DNA of 64,000 nucleotides. Origin: Actinomadura parmotrematis (GTDB lineage: Bacteria; Actinomycetota; Actinomycetes; Streptosporangiales; Streptosporangiaceae). Positions 8,362 to 16,649 of the stretch are shown in pieces (position 1 is the stretch's first letter; each line of letters opens with the position of its first letter). The position numbers and the translations under genes are program-made. The notes under the pieces are model-generated. The model made no database searches, was not told where the DNA came from, and worked only from the letters and a program-made list of their open reading frames with translations. The stretch is from the NCBI RefSeq assembly GCF_019458805.1, contig NZ_JAIBOA010000003.1, forward strand, positions 310,001 to 374,000. Direction: 5' to 3'.

Positions 8362-9572
8362 CGGCGGTCGTCCCGGGTCAGCAGCAGCACGGCGAGGTCG
8401 TCGGAGAGCACGTCGCCGTTCAGCCGCTCGGCCTCGGCGATGAGCCCGTCCACCAGGGTGCCGTCCCGCTCGCCGTCCCGCCACGCTTTCGCCGCGAGCT
8501 CCAGCAGCCCCGCCAGGTCGAGGCGCTCGTTGCCGCGGCCGATCATCCCCTCGATGAGGCCGTCGGTGTAGAGCATCAGCGCCCACGAGTCGCCGAGCCC
8601 GATCTCGGTGACCGGCCAGTCCAGGCCGGGCAGCAGGCCGAGCGCGGGGCCGCACGGGCCGTCGGGCAGCGGCCGCACGCCGGCCGGGTCGAACACCAGC
8701 GGGCGCGGGTGCCCGGCCCGCCAGATCCGGGCGCTGCGCCGGTCCGGCGGCAGCTCGAACATGCAGAGCGTCGTGAAGATCTCCTCGCTCCACCGCTCGT
8801 GCACCAGGACGGTGTCCAGGGTCTCCAGCAGGGCGCCGCCGGTGTGCCCGGCGAGCACCAGGGTGCGCCAGGCCATGCGGAGCCGGACGCCGAGCGACGC
8901 CTCGTCCGCGCCGTGCCCGCTGACGTCGCCGATGACGCCGTGCACGGTGCCGTCGGCGAGCTCGACGGTGTCGTAGAAGTCGCCGCCGAGCAGCGCGCGG
9001 GCGCGGCCGGGCCGGTAGCGGGTGAGGTGGCCGAGGCCGGTGTCGTGCAGGATCGGCACCGGCAGCAGGCCGCGCTCCAGCCGGGCGTTCTCCTGGCTGA
9101 CGACGCGCGCCTCGACGAGCTGCTTCTCCGACTCGTCGGCGCGCTTGCGCTCGATGGCGTAGCGGATGGCGCGGGTCAGCAGGGCGCCGTCGACGTCCTG
9201 CTTGACCAGGTAGTCCTGGGCGCCCGCGGCGACGGCCGCGACGCCCATGTGGGCGTCGGCGAGGCCGGTCAGCACGAGCACGGCGGTCTGGGGGGTGCGC
9301 GCCAGCACCTGGCGGAGCACGTGCAGGCCGTCGGCGTCGGGCAGCGACAGGTCGACGATGATGCACTGGATGCCGGGGGTCAGCAGGAGCAGGGCCTCGG
9401 CGAGGGTCCGGGCGACGGTGATGTCGACGTCCGGCTCGGACTCCTTCAGCAGCTCCTCGAACAGGAACGCGTCCGCGGCGTCGTCCTCGACCAGGAGCAG
9501 CCGCAGGCAGTCGCCCGCCTCCAGGAGGCCCTCGCGGCCCCGGCTGCTGTGGAGCGCGGTCATACGGGACAC
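8358..9572 (-). CDS. response regulator with PP2C (SpoIIE-type) output
   Basis: A 404-residue fusion. The receiver has its acidic pocket in LLLVEDDAADA, phospho-acceptor Asp74 (CIIVDLSLPDADG) and Lys124 (YLVKQ). A coiled linker leads to a canonical PP2C_2 domain with GGDFYD (196-201), GDVSGHG (215-221) and a terminal SDDLAV. Phosphorylation of the receiver would tune dephosphorylation of an anti-anti-sigma protein. The GTG at 9572 is the longest start; an ATG at 9563 is equally possible, each with only a GAGAG-type ribosome site. It is the first gene of the module and presumably takes phosphate from the co-encoded kinase. Confidence 0.9.
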   Translation of the reverse strand: MSRMTALHSSRGREGLLEAGDCLRLLLVEDDAADAFLFEELLKESEPDVDITVARTLAEALLLLTPGIQCIIVDLSLPDADGLHVLRQVLARTPQTAVLVLTGLADAHMGVAAVAAGAQDYLVKQDVDGALLTRAIRYAIERKRADESEKQLVEARVVSQENARLERGLLPVPILHDTGLGHLTRYRPGRARALLGGDFYDTVELADGTVHGVIGDVSGHGADEASLGVRLRMAWRTLVLAGHTGGALLETLDTVLVHERWSEEIFTTLCMFELPPDRRSARIWRAGHPRPLVFDPAGVRPLPDGPCGPALGLLPGLDWPVTEIGLGDSWALMLYTDGLIEGMIGRGNERLDLAGLLELAAKAWRDGERDGTLVDGLIAEAERLNGDVLSDDLAVLLLTRDDRR

Positions 9573-9953
9573 GCTCTCATGGGCGCGCCCCGGCGGCGAA
9601 CGGGCTCCCGACGCTTGTCATGGGGCAAAGATTAGAGCAGATCGGCGATGCCCGGGGGTGGCCGTGCTAGAGGGGCGGCCCCGCCGGCGGGGCCCGGGGC
9701 GCGGCCGCCGGGACGCCGCCGGTGCCGACCCGCCCGGCCCGGACGGCGGAACTACCGTGCTGACCTGCGGAAACGCGCGGTGGGGGGAGGCGGCGGCCCG
9801 GTCCGCAGGGGGCGGGCCGCCGATCCGCGGCGAAAGGTCATCGGAGGGGCGGGCGGTGCTTTGCGCGCCAATCGTGATCTGTGCAGGGGCGGCGAATCGG
9901 GGGAGCCGGAGAGGCGGCGGGGAATCGGGGGCGGGACCGGGGGAAGGGGCTCG
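9573..9953. other. intergenic region upstream of the three-gene signalling module
   Basis: 381 bases with no supportable gene. A perfect 16-bp GC palindrome lies at 9678-9693 and could be the core of a terminator for the gene at 9954, which is read toward it. The promoter of the receiver-PP2C/kinase/receiver operon should lie near its right-reading edge at 9573-9650, but no clear -35/-10 pair is visible. Confidence 0.5.
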
Positions 9954-10262
9954 CTAGGCGCTGCGCGGACCGATCCGGGCGGCCCTTTGCGCCGCCCGTC
10001 TCTGCACCGCCGCATTGTGCGCGCGGGTCATGCTCTCGCGGACCCGCGCCGCACCGCGCGCGGCGGTGGCGCGGTCGACCGACCGCCCGGCGTAGACGGC
10101 CAGCACCTCGGCGACGGGCGGGGGCGTGTAGTCCTCGCGGACCACGGGCATCGGCAGCGCGACCGCGGTGCTCGGCGCGGCCGGGGAACCCGGCACGGGG
10201 ACGAGCGCGAGACGCGACTGGCAGTGCGGGCACTGCAACCCCGGAACAGTTTCTCTGCTCAT
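9954..10262 (-). CDS. small hypothetical protein with a CxxC knuckle
   Basis: A 102-residue frame beginning MSRETVPGLQCPHCQSRLAL. The single CPHC pair near the N terminus looks like half a zinc ribbon, and the rest is a proline-rich linker followed by an Arg/Ala-rich helical tail. The ATG at 10262 has only a weak GTGGGC upstream. No membrane segment or known domain is recognised. The gene stands alone between the signalling module and the cyclotransferase gene. Confidence 0.5.
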   Translation of the reverse strand: MSRETVPGLQCPHCQSRLALVPVPGSPAAPSTAVALPMPVVREDYTPPPVAEVLAVYAGRSVDRATAARGAARVRESMTRAHNAAVQRRAAQRAARIGPRSA

Positions 10263-10360
10263 GCCCACATCATTACCCGGGGGTCTGACAAAACAAGCCG
10301 CACATACTTTCGAGCCGCCGTTCCCGGAGCCCTTCCGGCGGTTAGTCGATCATCTTCCGG

Positions 10361-10774
10361 TCACTCGAAGGCGAGCCGCCACGGCCGCACCGAATCGACG
10401 AAGCGGCGCAGTTCCCGCTCGGCGAATCGCGCCGCGTCCCAGTCGAACGGCTCGGCCGCCCCGCGCCAGAGGTAGGCGCGGCCGCGCCGCCCCCCGTCCA
10501 GGGGCAGCACGGCCACGTCGTACTCGGCGTCCTCGTAGGCGTCGAGCAGCCGGGTCTCCGCGGCGTCCAGGCCGCTGATCAGCACGCCCTCGGCGACGCC
10601 GGACGGATCCGCGACGAGGCCCGGGTAGACGACGCCCGGCAGGGCGCGGACGCGCCAGCCCGCGGCGCGCGCGGGCGCCATCTCGGGAACGCGGCCGAGC
10701 AACATTTCCAGCACTTCGGGGAAGCGCAGTGTCCCGTAGGCGAACAGCCCGTCGGACGGCTCCTCATCGCTCAT
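10361..10774 (-). CDS. gamma-glutamylcyclotransferase-like (AIG2/GGCT fold) protein
   Basis: A 137-residue protein of the GGCT superfamily. The substrate-binding loop signature is FAYGTLRFPEV at the N terminus and the probable catalytic acid lies in LLDAYEDAEYDV. The family forms 5-oxoproline from gamma-glutamyl peptides, although many bacterial members have unproven substrates. Its start overlaps the end of the pentapeptide-type gene by 11 bases on the same strand, so the two are likely translated from one message. The functional link between them is not evident. Confidence 0.82.
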   Translation of the reverse strand: MSDEEPSDGLFAYGTLRFPEVLEMLLGRVPEMAPARAAGWRVRALPGVVYPGLVADPSGVAEGVLISGLDAAETRLLDAYEDAEYDVAVLPLDGGRRGRAYLWRGAAEPFDWDAARFAERELRRFVDSVRPWRLAFE

Positions 10775-12269
10775 GCCACGGGACGGTAGACGGCCGCGCG
10801 GCGCGGGGGTGCGCGGTCGTGCGGTGCGCGGGGTGCCCGGCCAGCGCCGCCCCGCAGCAGGCCAGCGCGACGATCACCGAGAGCCAGCCGAGCGTCCGCC
10901 CGGCCCGCAGCCCGTACCCGCAGCTCAGCCAGAGCGCGTGCAGCAGCCAGCGGCGCCACGGGGCGGCCTCGCCGCGCCGCCGCATCTCCAGCGCGCTGTA
11001 GCGGAAGTCACGGGCGAGCGCGCCGTCGGAGGGCGCCGCGGCGCGTTCGAGCTGCCGGTACAGCACGGCGAGGCGCCGGTCGTAGGAGCGGTCGTGGGCG
11101 CGCCTCCGCCGGTGGTCGTCGGCGAGGACGGCGTGCCCGTGCCGGCGCCAGGGGGAGCGGACGGTCGCGAACGCGCACCGGCCGTCCAGCCGGAGCCCCG
11201 CCGGCGCGGGCGGACCCGCCGGGACCGGGCTGAGGAACCGGCAGCGCGACAGGTCGAGGTCCGCCAGCGTCAGGCCCTCCGCCGCGACGCCGCGGAGCGA
11301 CAGGACGCGGACGGGCGGCGGGGCGTCCCGGTCCGGGCGGGCCGGCTCGCGGACGCCCGACAGGGGGTGCGCGAGGGCGCGGACGGTGAGGGGCCCGCCG
11401 AACGCGGCGCCCTCCAGGTCGAGGTCGGCGCCGCGCAGCCGGAACTCGCCGGCGCCGCGCGCGGTGACGCCGCGCGCCGAGACGTCCCCGGCGGCCGCGT
11501 GCACGTGCAGGGCGCCGTGCGCGGTGACGCCGGACAGCTCGACGCGCTCGGCGGCGGCGAGCGGCCCGAGCCGCACGTCGTGCCGGAACCGCGCCCGCTC
11601 GAACCGGGCGTGCCGGCCGACCTGGACGCGGCGGAAGGAGAGCGCCCCGCCGAAGCAGGCGCCGCGCAGCGCCGCGTCGCGGGCGAAGGAGGCGCGGTCG
11701 AAGGTGACCGCGCCCATGAACACGGCCCGGTCGAAGGCGGCCCCGGCGTCCCAGACGGCCTCGCCGAACAGGGTGTCGCCGCCGAACACCGCCTCCTCGA
11801 AGGACGCGTGCCGGGTGAACCGGGCGCCGTGGAAGGAGGCGTTCCCGGCGAACCGGGCGCCGCGGAACGAGACGTTGCCGAGGAAGTGCGCGCCGAAGAA
11901 GGAGATCCCGCCGACGGATCCGGCGCCGTCGAAGGAGGCGTCGCCCTCGAAGCAGGCCCCGGCGAGGGACGTCCGGGCGGGCAGCAGCGCCCCCTCGAAC
12001 CGGGTGCGGCCGAGGTGCGGGCGCCCGTCCGGCCCGGTGACGGCGCGAAGCAGCGCCGCCAGCGGGCCGGGCGGGACGGTGACGCCGCGCAGGTCCAGGT
12101 CGGCGCCGGGCCGCAGCCCGGCCAGCAGCCGCTGGAACTGCTCCGGCCGCAGGTGCGCGACGCAGCCGTCGAACGGTCCTGCGGCGCGCCCGGTACAGCC
12201 GTGCGCGACGGTGCAGCGGGGCCAGCTCATCGCGGTGAGCGGGGGCCGGGAGGCTTCATGAGGGGTCAC
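10764..12269 (-). CDS. pentapeptide-repeat-like membrane protein
   Basis: About 501 residues. The N-terminal region has a Cys-containing head (PRCTVAHGCTGRAAG). It is followed by a long run of degenerate five-residue repeats of the A(D/N)LxF type, clearest in FRGARFAGNASFHGARFTRH, which should form a right-handed quadrilateral beta-helix. A charged coiled region and one hydrophobic segment near residue 470 (LGWSLVIVALACCGAALAG-like) close the protein. The GTG at 12269 is the longest start; an ATG at 12230 (MSWPRCTV) is also plausible, and neither has a good ribosome site. It overlaps the cyclotransferase gene by 11 bases. Related architecture is seen at 24840 and 42585. Confidence 0.72.
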   Translation of the reverse strand: MTPHEASRPPLTAMSWPRCTVAHGCTGRAAGPFDGCVAHLRPEQFQRLLAGLRPGADLDLRGVTVPPGPLAALLRAVTGPDGRPHLGRTRFEGALLPARTSLAGACFEGDASFDGAGSVGGISFFGAHFLGNVSFRGARFAGNASFHGARFTRHASFEEAVFGGDTLFGEAVWDAGAAFDRAVFMGAVTFDRASFARDAALRGACFGGALSFRRVQVGRHARFERARFRHDVRLGPLAAAERVELSGVTAHGALHVHAAAGDVSARGVTARGAGEFRLRGADLDLEGAAFGGPLTVRALAHPLSGVREPARPDRDAPPPVRVLSLRGVAAEGLTLADLDLSRCRFLSPVPAGPPAPAGLRLDGRCAFATVRSPWRRHGHAVLADDHRRRRAHDRSYDRRLAVLYRQLERAAAPSDGALARDFRYSALEMRRRGEAAPWRRWLLHALWLSCGYGLRAGRTLGWLSVIVALACCGAALAGHPAHRTTAHPRAARPSTVPWHER

Positions 12270-12352
12270 GATCTGGTTCTACCCGCGACCGCGCGCCCGG
12301 TGAAGGCACCGGCGGGTTCCGATGGCCTGTCCCGGCCCCCGCCCCGCGATGT

Positions 12353-12991
12353 CTAGCGGCGGGCCCGCTTGCGCGCGGCCTTCGCGGCCTTGCGCCCCGC
12401 CTTGTCGGCCTTGCGGCCGGCCTTCGCGCTCGCCTTGGTGGCCTTCGCGCCGGCCTTGGTGGCCTTGGCGCTCGCCTTGGTCGCCTTCCGGCCGGCGCGG
12501 CGGCCCGCGTCGCGGCCGAAGTCGGCCGCCTTCACCAGCGGCGACCGGTTGGCGGCGCGGCGCTTGCGCAGCTGCCGGACCACCAGCACCGCGGCGACGG
12601 CCCCGGCGATCGCGCCGGCGACCGGCTTCGGGCGCCTGCCGACCTCCTCGGCCGCGTGCACGACCGGGTCGGGGGCCTTCTCGCGGGCCTTCTCCTTGGC
12701 CTCGACGGCCTTGACCTGCGCCTGCGCGCGGGTCTCGGCGGCCTTGTCCTTGGCGACCGCGGCCTTGGCCTGCGCCTGCGCCTTCAGCTCGCCGGCCTTG
12801 CCCTGCGCCTGCTCCTTGATCTCGGTCACCTTGTCCTGCGCCTGGGTCTTCAGCTCCTGCGCCTTGTCCTGCGCGCGACCCTTGACGTCGGCCCGCGCGG
12901 CGAGCTCGTCGATGGTGTCGCCCAGCTCCCCGCGGGTCCGCTCGATCCGCTCCCGCTGCTCCCGCAGCTCCCGCTCCGCGTCGTCGCTCAC
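12353..12991 (-). CDS. DUF3618 protein with Lys/Ala-rich histone-like tail
   Basis: A 212-residue protein. The first 45 residues carry a DUF3618-type segment (RIERTRGELGDTIDELAARA). A long helical region of KAQELKTQAQDKVTEIKEQA-type repeats follows, then one membrane segment (VAGAIAGAVAAVLVV) and a C-terminal tail rich in KATKASAKA and GRKAxK units. The tail is strongly basic and could bind nucleic acid or polyphosphate (inference). The GTG at 12991 has GGGGAC upstream and overlaps the stop of the holin-like gene by 4 bases (GTGA), so the two are coupled. The much longer frame upstream on this strand is antisense to ppk1. Confidence 0.8.
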   Translation of the reverse strand: MSDDAERELREQRERIERTRGELGDTIDELAARADVKGRAQDKAQELKTQAQDKVTEIKEQAQGKAGELKAQAQAKAAVAKDKAAETRAQAQVKAVEAKEKAREKAPDPVVHAAEEVGRRPKPVAGAIAGAVAAVLVVRQLRKRRAANRSPLVKAADFGRDAGRRAGRKATKASAKATKAGAKATKASAKAGRKADKAGRKAAKAARKRARR

Positions 12992-13398
12992 CGGTGTCCC
13001 CTGCTCTTGATCTCCTGGACGTCCTCGCGGACGCTCTCCACTGCCTGCTCGGGCTTCGGCGGCGCGGCCGCGGCCATCCTCTTCTTCCCCACCAGCGCCA
13101 GCACGCCCGCCACCGCGAACAGCACGACGGTGACGATCAGCGCGGCGGCCCAGCCGGGCAGCGCCGCGGCGAGCGCGAGGATGAGGGTGGCGACGAGCGC
13201 GCCGCCGCCGTAGAGGGCGACGAGACCGGCACCGCCGAGGATGCCGGCGGCCTTGCCCGCCCGCGTCGCCTTGGTCTTCAGCTCGAGCTGGGCGAGCTGC
13301 AGTTCCTCGCGGACGAGCTCGGCGCTCCGCTCGCTGAGGGACTTGATCAGGTCGGCCGTCGGCACGCCGGCCAGGTCCGTACCCTGTCGATCGGTCAT
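12988..13398 (-). CDS. phage-holin-like / DUF1469 family membrane protein
   Basis: A 136-residue protein. A cytoplasmic amphipathic helix (LIKSLSERSAELVREELQLA) precedes two membrane segments around residues 50-75 and 82-105, then a charged tail (VESVREDVQEIKSRG). This is the Phage_holin_3_6 layout common in actinobacterial genomes next to DUF3618 genes; despite the name it is not evidence of a phage. A GGGAGG eight bases before the ATG is a strong ribosome site. It is the first gene of a two-gene unit with the DUF3618 protein and probably shapes or stabilises the membrane. Confidence 0.85.
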   Translation of the reverse strand: MTDRQGTDLAGVPTADLIKSLSERSAELVREELQLAQLELKTKATRAGKAAGILGGAGLVALYGGGALVATLILALAAALPGWAAALIVTVVLFAVAGVLALVGKKRMAAAAPPKPEQAVESVREDVQEIKSRGHR

Positions 13399-13630
13399 CG
13401 CGTCCTCCCGTGTTACTGGAACCGTGCCGTACCCACGGTCGGGGCGGCCTAACGGGCGCCGCCGAGACGGTGCCCCCGCCTGCACCGTTCCGTGCCGACG
13501 CCTTTGCCGTCCCGGCCGCCGCGGCCCGATGATCAGGCGTCTTTCCCGTTCCGCGCCGAATGTTCGACCCGGCACGGGGCATGATCGGAGGTAGCCGCCG
13601 CACCGTCCGACCCGCGGTCGAGTCCCGCCC

Positions 13631-13652
13631 GTTCGACTGCCGTTCACCTTCG
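13631..13652 (+). promoter_or_regulatory. PHO-box-like 11-bp direct repeat upstream of ppk1
   Basis: Two directly abutting 11-bp units begin GTTC: GTTCGACTGCC (13631-13641) and GTTCACCTTCG (13642-13652). The second fits the Streptomyces PhoP unit (GTTCAYYYRSG) at 10 of 11 positions, the first more loosely. Polyphosphate kinase genes in Streptomyces are known PhoP targets, which makes the location meaningful. Confidence 0.45.
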
Positions 13653-13669
13653 CCGGGAATGATTACGTC

Positions 13670-15754
13670 ATGAGCGTCAATCCAGGACATTTCACCCACG
13701 ATGTGGAGCCCCTGCCCGACGACCGCTTCCTCGACCGGGAGGAGAGCTGGCTCCGGTTCAACCAGCGTGTCCTGGAACTGGCCGAGGACCCCGACCTGCC
13801 GCTGCTGGAGCGCGCCCGGTTCCTGTCGATCTTCGCCAGCAACCTGGACGAGTTCTTCATGGTCCGCGTCGCCGGCCTGGCCCGCCGGATGGCGACCGGC
13901 CTCGCCGTCCAGGCCGCGAGCGGCCGCCAGCCCCGCGAGGTGCTGGAGCGCACCGCCACCGTCGCGCACGAGCTGATGCTCCGGCACGCCGCCACCTTCA
14001 GCGACGACGTCTGCCCCGCCCTCGGCGCGGAGGGCATCCACATCCTGCGCTGGGCCGACCTGTCCGACACCGAGCAGGAGCGGCTGCACCGGGTGTTCCG
14101 GGAGCGGATCTACCCCGTGCTCACCCCGCTCGTCGTCGACAACGCCCACCCCTTCCCCTACATCTCCGGCCTCTCGCTGAACCTCGCGGTGATCGTCCGC
14201 GATCCGGAGACCGAGGCCACGATGTTCGCCCGGGTGAAGGTCCCGCCGGTGCTGCCGCGCTTCTTCGAGGCCTCCGCCGACCGGTTCACCCCGCTGGAGG
14301 ACGTCATCGCCGCCCACCTCGGGCAGCTGTTCGTCGGCATGGAGGTGGTGGAGCACCACGCCTTCCGGGTCACCCGCAACCAGGACCTGGAGATCGACGA
14401 CGACGTCAGCGAGGGGCTCCTCCAGGCGCTGGAGCGCGAGCTGCTGCGCCGCCGCTTCGGGCCCGTCGTCCGGCTGGAGGTCGAGCAGTCGATCTCTCCG
14501 GAGGTGCTGGAGCTGCTCACCGAGGAGCTCGCCATCACCGAGAGCCAGATCTACCGGGTGCCCGGCCCGCTGGACCTCGCCGGGCTCGCCGACATCGCCG
14601 ACCTGGACCGCCCGGAGCTGAAGTACCCGCCGTTCGTCCCGGCCAAGGACACGATCCCCGGTGACGCCTCGATCTTCTCGGCGATCCGCGACCGCGACGT
14701 GCTGGTGCACCACCCCTACGACTCCTTCACCACCTCGGTGCAGCGCCTCATCGAGGACGCCGCCGCCGACCCCCGCGTCCTGGCGATCAAGCAGACGCTC
14801 TACCGGACCAGCGGCGACTCGCCGATCGTGGACGCGCTCATCGACGCCGCCGAGGCCGGCAAGCAGGTCGTCGTGGTCGTCGAGCTGAAGGCCCGCTTCG
14901 ACGAGCGCGCCAACATCGCCTGGGCGCGCAAGCTGGAGCAGGCCGGCTGCCACGTCGTCTACGGCTTCGTCGGGCTGAAGACGCACTGCAAGCTCGCCCT
15001 CGTCGTCCGCCAGGACGCCGACGGCGTGCTCCGCCGCTACTGCCACATCGGCACCGGCAACTACCACCCGAAGACCGCCCGCCTCTACGAGGACCTCGGC
15101 GTCCTCACCGCCGACGCCGCGGTCGGCGAGGACGTCAGCGCGCTGTTCAACCACCTGACCGGCTACTCGCGCCAGTCCGGCTACCAGCGGCTCCTCGTCG
15201 CGCCGCAGAGCCTGCGCAACGGCCTCGTGGAGCGGATCGAGCGCGAGGCCGGGCACGTGCGGGCGGGCCGCGCGGGCCGCATCCGGGTGAAGTGCAACTC
15301 GCTGGTCGACGAGGTCGTCATCGACGCCCTGTACCGGGCGTCGCAGGACGGCGTCCCGGTCGACGTGTGGGTGCGCGGCATCTGCGCGCTGCGGCCCGGC
15401 GTGCCCGGCCTGTCGGAGACGATCCGGGTGCGCAGCGTCCTCGGCCGCTTCCTGGAGCACTCGCGGATCTTCGCGTTCGACAACGACGGCGACGCCGAGG
15501 TGTGGATCGGCAGCGCCGACCTCATGCACCGCAACCTGGACCGCCGCGTGGAGGCGCTCGTCACGGTGTCCGACCGCCCCCAGCGCGACGCGCTCGTCGA
15601 CCTGCTGGACCGCGCCATGGACGACACCACCGGCTCCTGGTGGCTGGACGCCGACGGCACCTGGACGCGGCACCCGGGTCCGCCCGGCGAGCCGCTCCGC
15701 GACATCCAGACCTACCTGGTCAAGAGCCGCCGGTGGAGGACCGTCGATGGATGA
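13670..15754 (+). CDS. ppk1: polyphosphate kinase 1
   Basis: A 694-residue enzyme that reversibly polymerises ATP gamma-phosphate into polyphosphate. The N-terminal helical domain ([14 protein letters not shown]), head domain and two phospholipase-D-like catalytic domains are in order. The phosphohistidine is His439 in KTHCKLALV (His435 in E. coli), and the second conserved His is His620 in [25 protein letters not shown] and [18 protein letters not shown] are further signatures. Length matches the family. The ATG at 13670 is chosen by homology; only GGGAA lies upstream. The last 8 bases overlap the Nudix gene, so the two are cotranslated. A PHO-box-like repeat just upstream suggests phosphate control. 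Confidence 0.97.
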   Translation: MSVNPGHFTHDVEPLPDDRFLDREESWLRFNQRVLELAEDPDLPLLERARFLSIFASNLDEFFMVRVAGLARRMATGLAVQAASGRQPREVLERTATVAHELMLRHAATFSDDVCPALGAEGIHILRWADLSDTEQERLHRVFRERIYPVLTPLVVDNAHPFPYISGLSLNLAVIVRDPETEATMFARVKVPPVLPRFFEASADRFTPLEDVIAAHLGQLFVGMEVVEHHAFRVTRNQDLEIDDDVSEGLLQALERELLRRRFGPVVRLEVEQSISPEVLELLTEELAITESQIYRVPGPLDLAGLADIADLDRPELKYPPFVPAKDTIPGDASIFSAIRDRDVLVHHPYDSFTTSVQRLIEDAAADPRVLAIKQTLYRTSGDSPIVDALIDAAEAGKQVVVVVELKARFDERANIAWARKLEQAGCHVVYGFVGLKTHCKLALVVRQDADGVLRRYCHIGTGNYHPKTARLYEDLGVLTADAAVGEDVSALFNHLTGYSRQSGYQRLLVAPQSLRNGLVERIEREAGHVRAGRAGRIRVKCNSLVDEVVIDALYRASQDGVPVDVWVRGICALRPGVPGLSETIRVRSVLGRFLEHSRIFAFDNDGDAEVWIGSADLMHRNLDRRVEALVTVSDRPQRDALVDLLDRAMDDTTGSWWLDADGTWTRHPGPPGEPLRDIQTYLVKSRRWRTVDG

Positions 15755-16649
15755 GGCCGCGGTCGCGATCCGCGCCGCCGGGGCGGTGCTCTGGCGGGAC
15801 GGCGGCGAGGACGGTGGGGCGGGCGTGCAGGTCGCGCTCGTGCACCGGCCCAGGTACGGGGACTGGTCGTTCCCGAAGGGCAAGGTCAAGCCGGGCGAGC
15901 ACGTCCTGCGGGCCGCCGCCCGCGAGGTGACCGAGGAGACCGGGGTGGTCCCGCGGCTCGGCCGGCGGCTGCCCGCCAGCACCTACCTGAAGGACGGCCG
16001 CGTCAAGCGCGTCGACTACTGGGCGGCGCGGGCCGAGGCCGCGGCCCTGCCGCGGTTCGTGCCGAACGACGAGGTCGACCGGCTCGACTGGCTGAGCGTC
16101 CCCGCGGCCGAGGACCGGCTCAGCCACTCCCACGACGTCGACCTGCTGCGCGAGTTCGCCGCCGGCCCCGCGGCCACCCGGCCGCTGGTCATCGTGCGGC
16201 ACGCCCCGGCGGGCGACAAGCGGCGCTGGGCCGAGCCCGACGAGCTGCGCCCCCTCGACCCGCACGGCCGCGCGGACGCCGCCGCCCTGGCGCGGCTGCT
16301 GCCCGCCTACGGGCCGCTGCGGATCGTGTCGTCGCTCACCGCGCGCTGCGTCGACACCGTCCTGCCGCTCGCCCGCCGCACCGGCGCCGGCCTGGACGGC
16401 GACCCGGCGTTCACCGTCGGCGCGACCGCCGCCGGGCGGGCCTGCGAGCGGCTGCTCGACCTGGTCGCCGACGGCGTCCCGACGGTGGTCTGCACGCACG
16501 GCGAGATCGTCGCCGACCTCGTCGCCGGCCTCTGCCGCCACCTCGGCGAGAAGGTCCCCGAGGACCCCTCGCTCCGCAAGGGCTGGTTCTGGGCCGCCCA
16601 CATCGCCGGCGACACGATCGCCGCCCTGGAGCGCCACCAGCCGCGCTAG
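15747..16649 (+). CDS. Nudix hydrolase fused to histidine phosphatase (MutT1-like)
   Basis: A 300-residue two-domain enzyme. The Nudix box occupies residues 45-67 (starting GKVKPGEH, with REVTEETG), and the C-terminal half is a phosphoglycerate-mutase-type phosphatase with Arg151-His152 in VRHAPAGDK and a second His in CTHGEIV. The same architecture is seen in mycobacterial MutT1, which degrades 8-oxo-GTP and diadenosine polyphosphates. It starts inside the end of ppk1 (8-base overlap). Its TAG and the TAG of the convergent CHAD gene share the tetranucleotide CTAG at 16646-16649. A role in clearing nucleotides linked to polyphosphate metabolism is inferred from context. Confidence 0.9.
   Translation: MDEAAVAIRAAGAVLWRDGGEDGGAGVQVALVHRPRYGDWSFPKGKVKPGEHVLRAAAREVTEETGVVPRLGRRLPASTYLKDGRVKRVDYWAARAEAAALPRFVPNDEVDRLDWLSVPAAEDRLSHSHDVDLLREFAAGPAATRPLVIVRHAPAGDKRRWAEPDELRPLDPHGRADAAALARLLPAYGPLRIVSSLTARCVDTVLPLARRTGAGLDGDPAFTVGATAAGRACERLLDLVADGVPTVVCTHGEIVADLVAGLCRHLGEKVPEDPSLRKGWFWAAHIAGDTIAALERHQPR

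Noticed and set aside
12988..13398. Phage origin suggested by the holin-like protein.
   Set aside because: This family is common in actinobacterial chromosomes next to DUF3618 genes; no other phage genes are present.
12992..15982. A very long leftward open frame extending the DUF3618 gene across ppk1.
   Set aside because: It lies antisense to ppk1 and the Nudix gene and results from GC-biased codons; the real start is the GTG at 12991.
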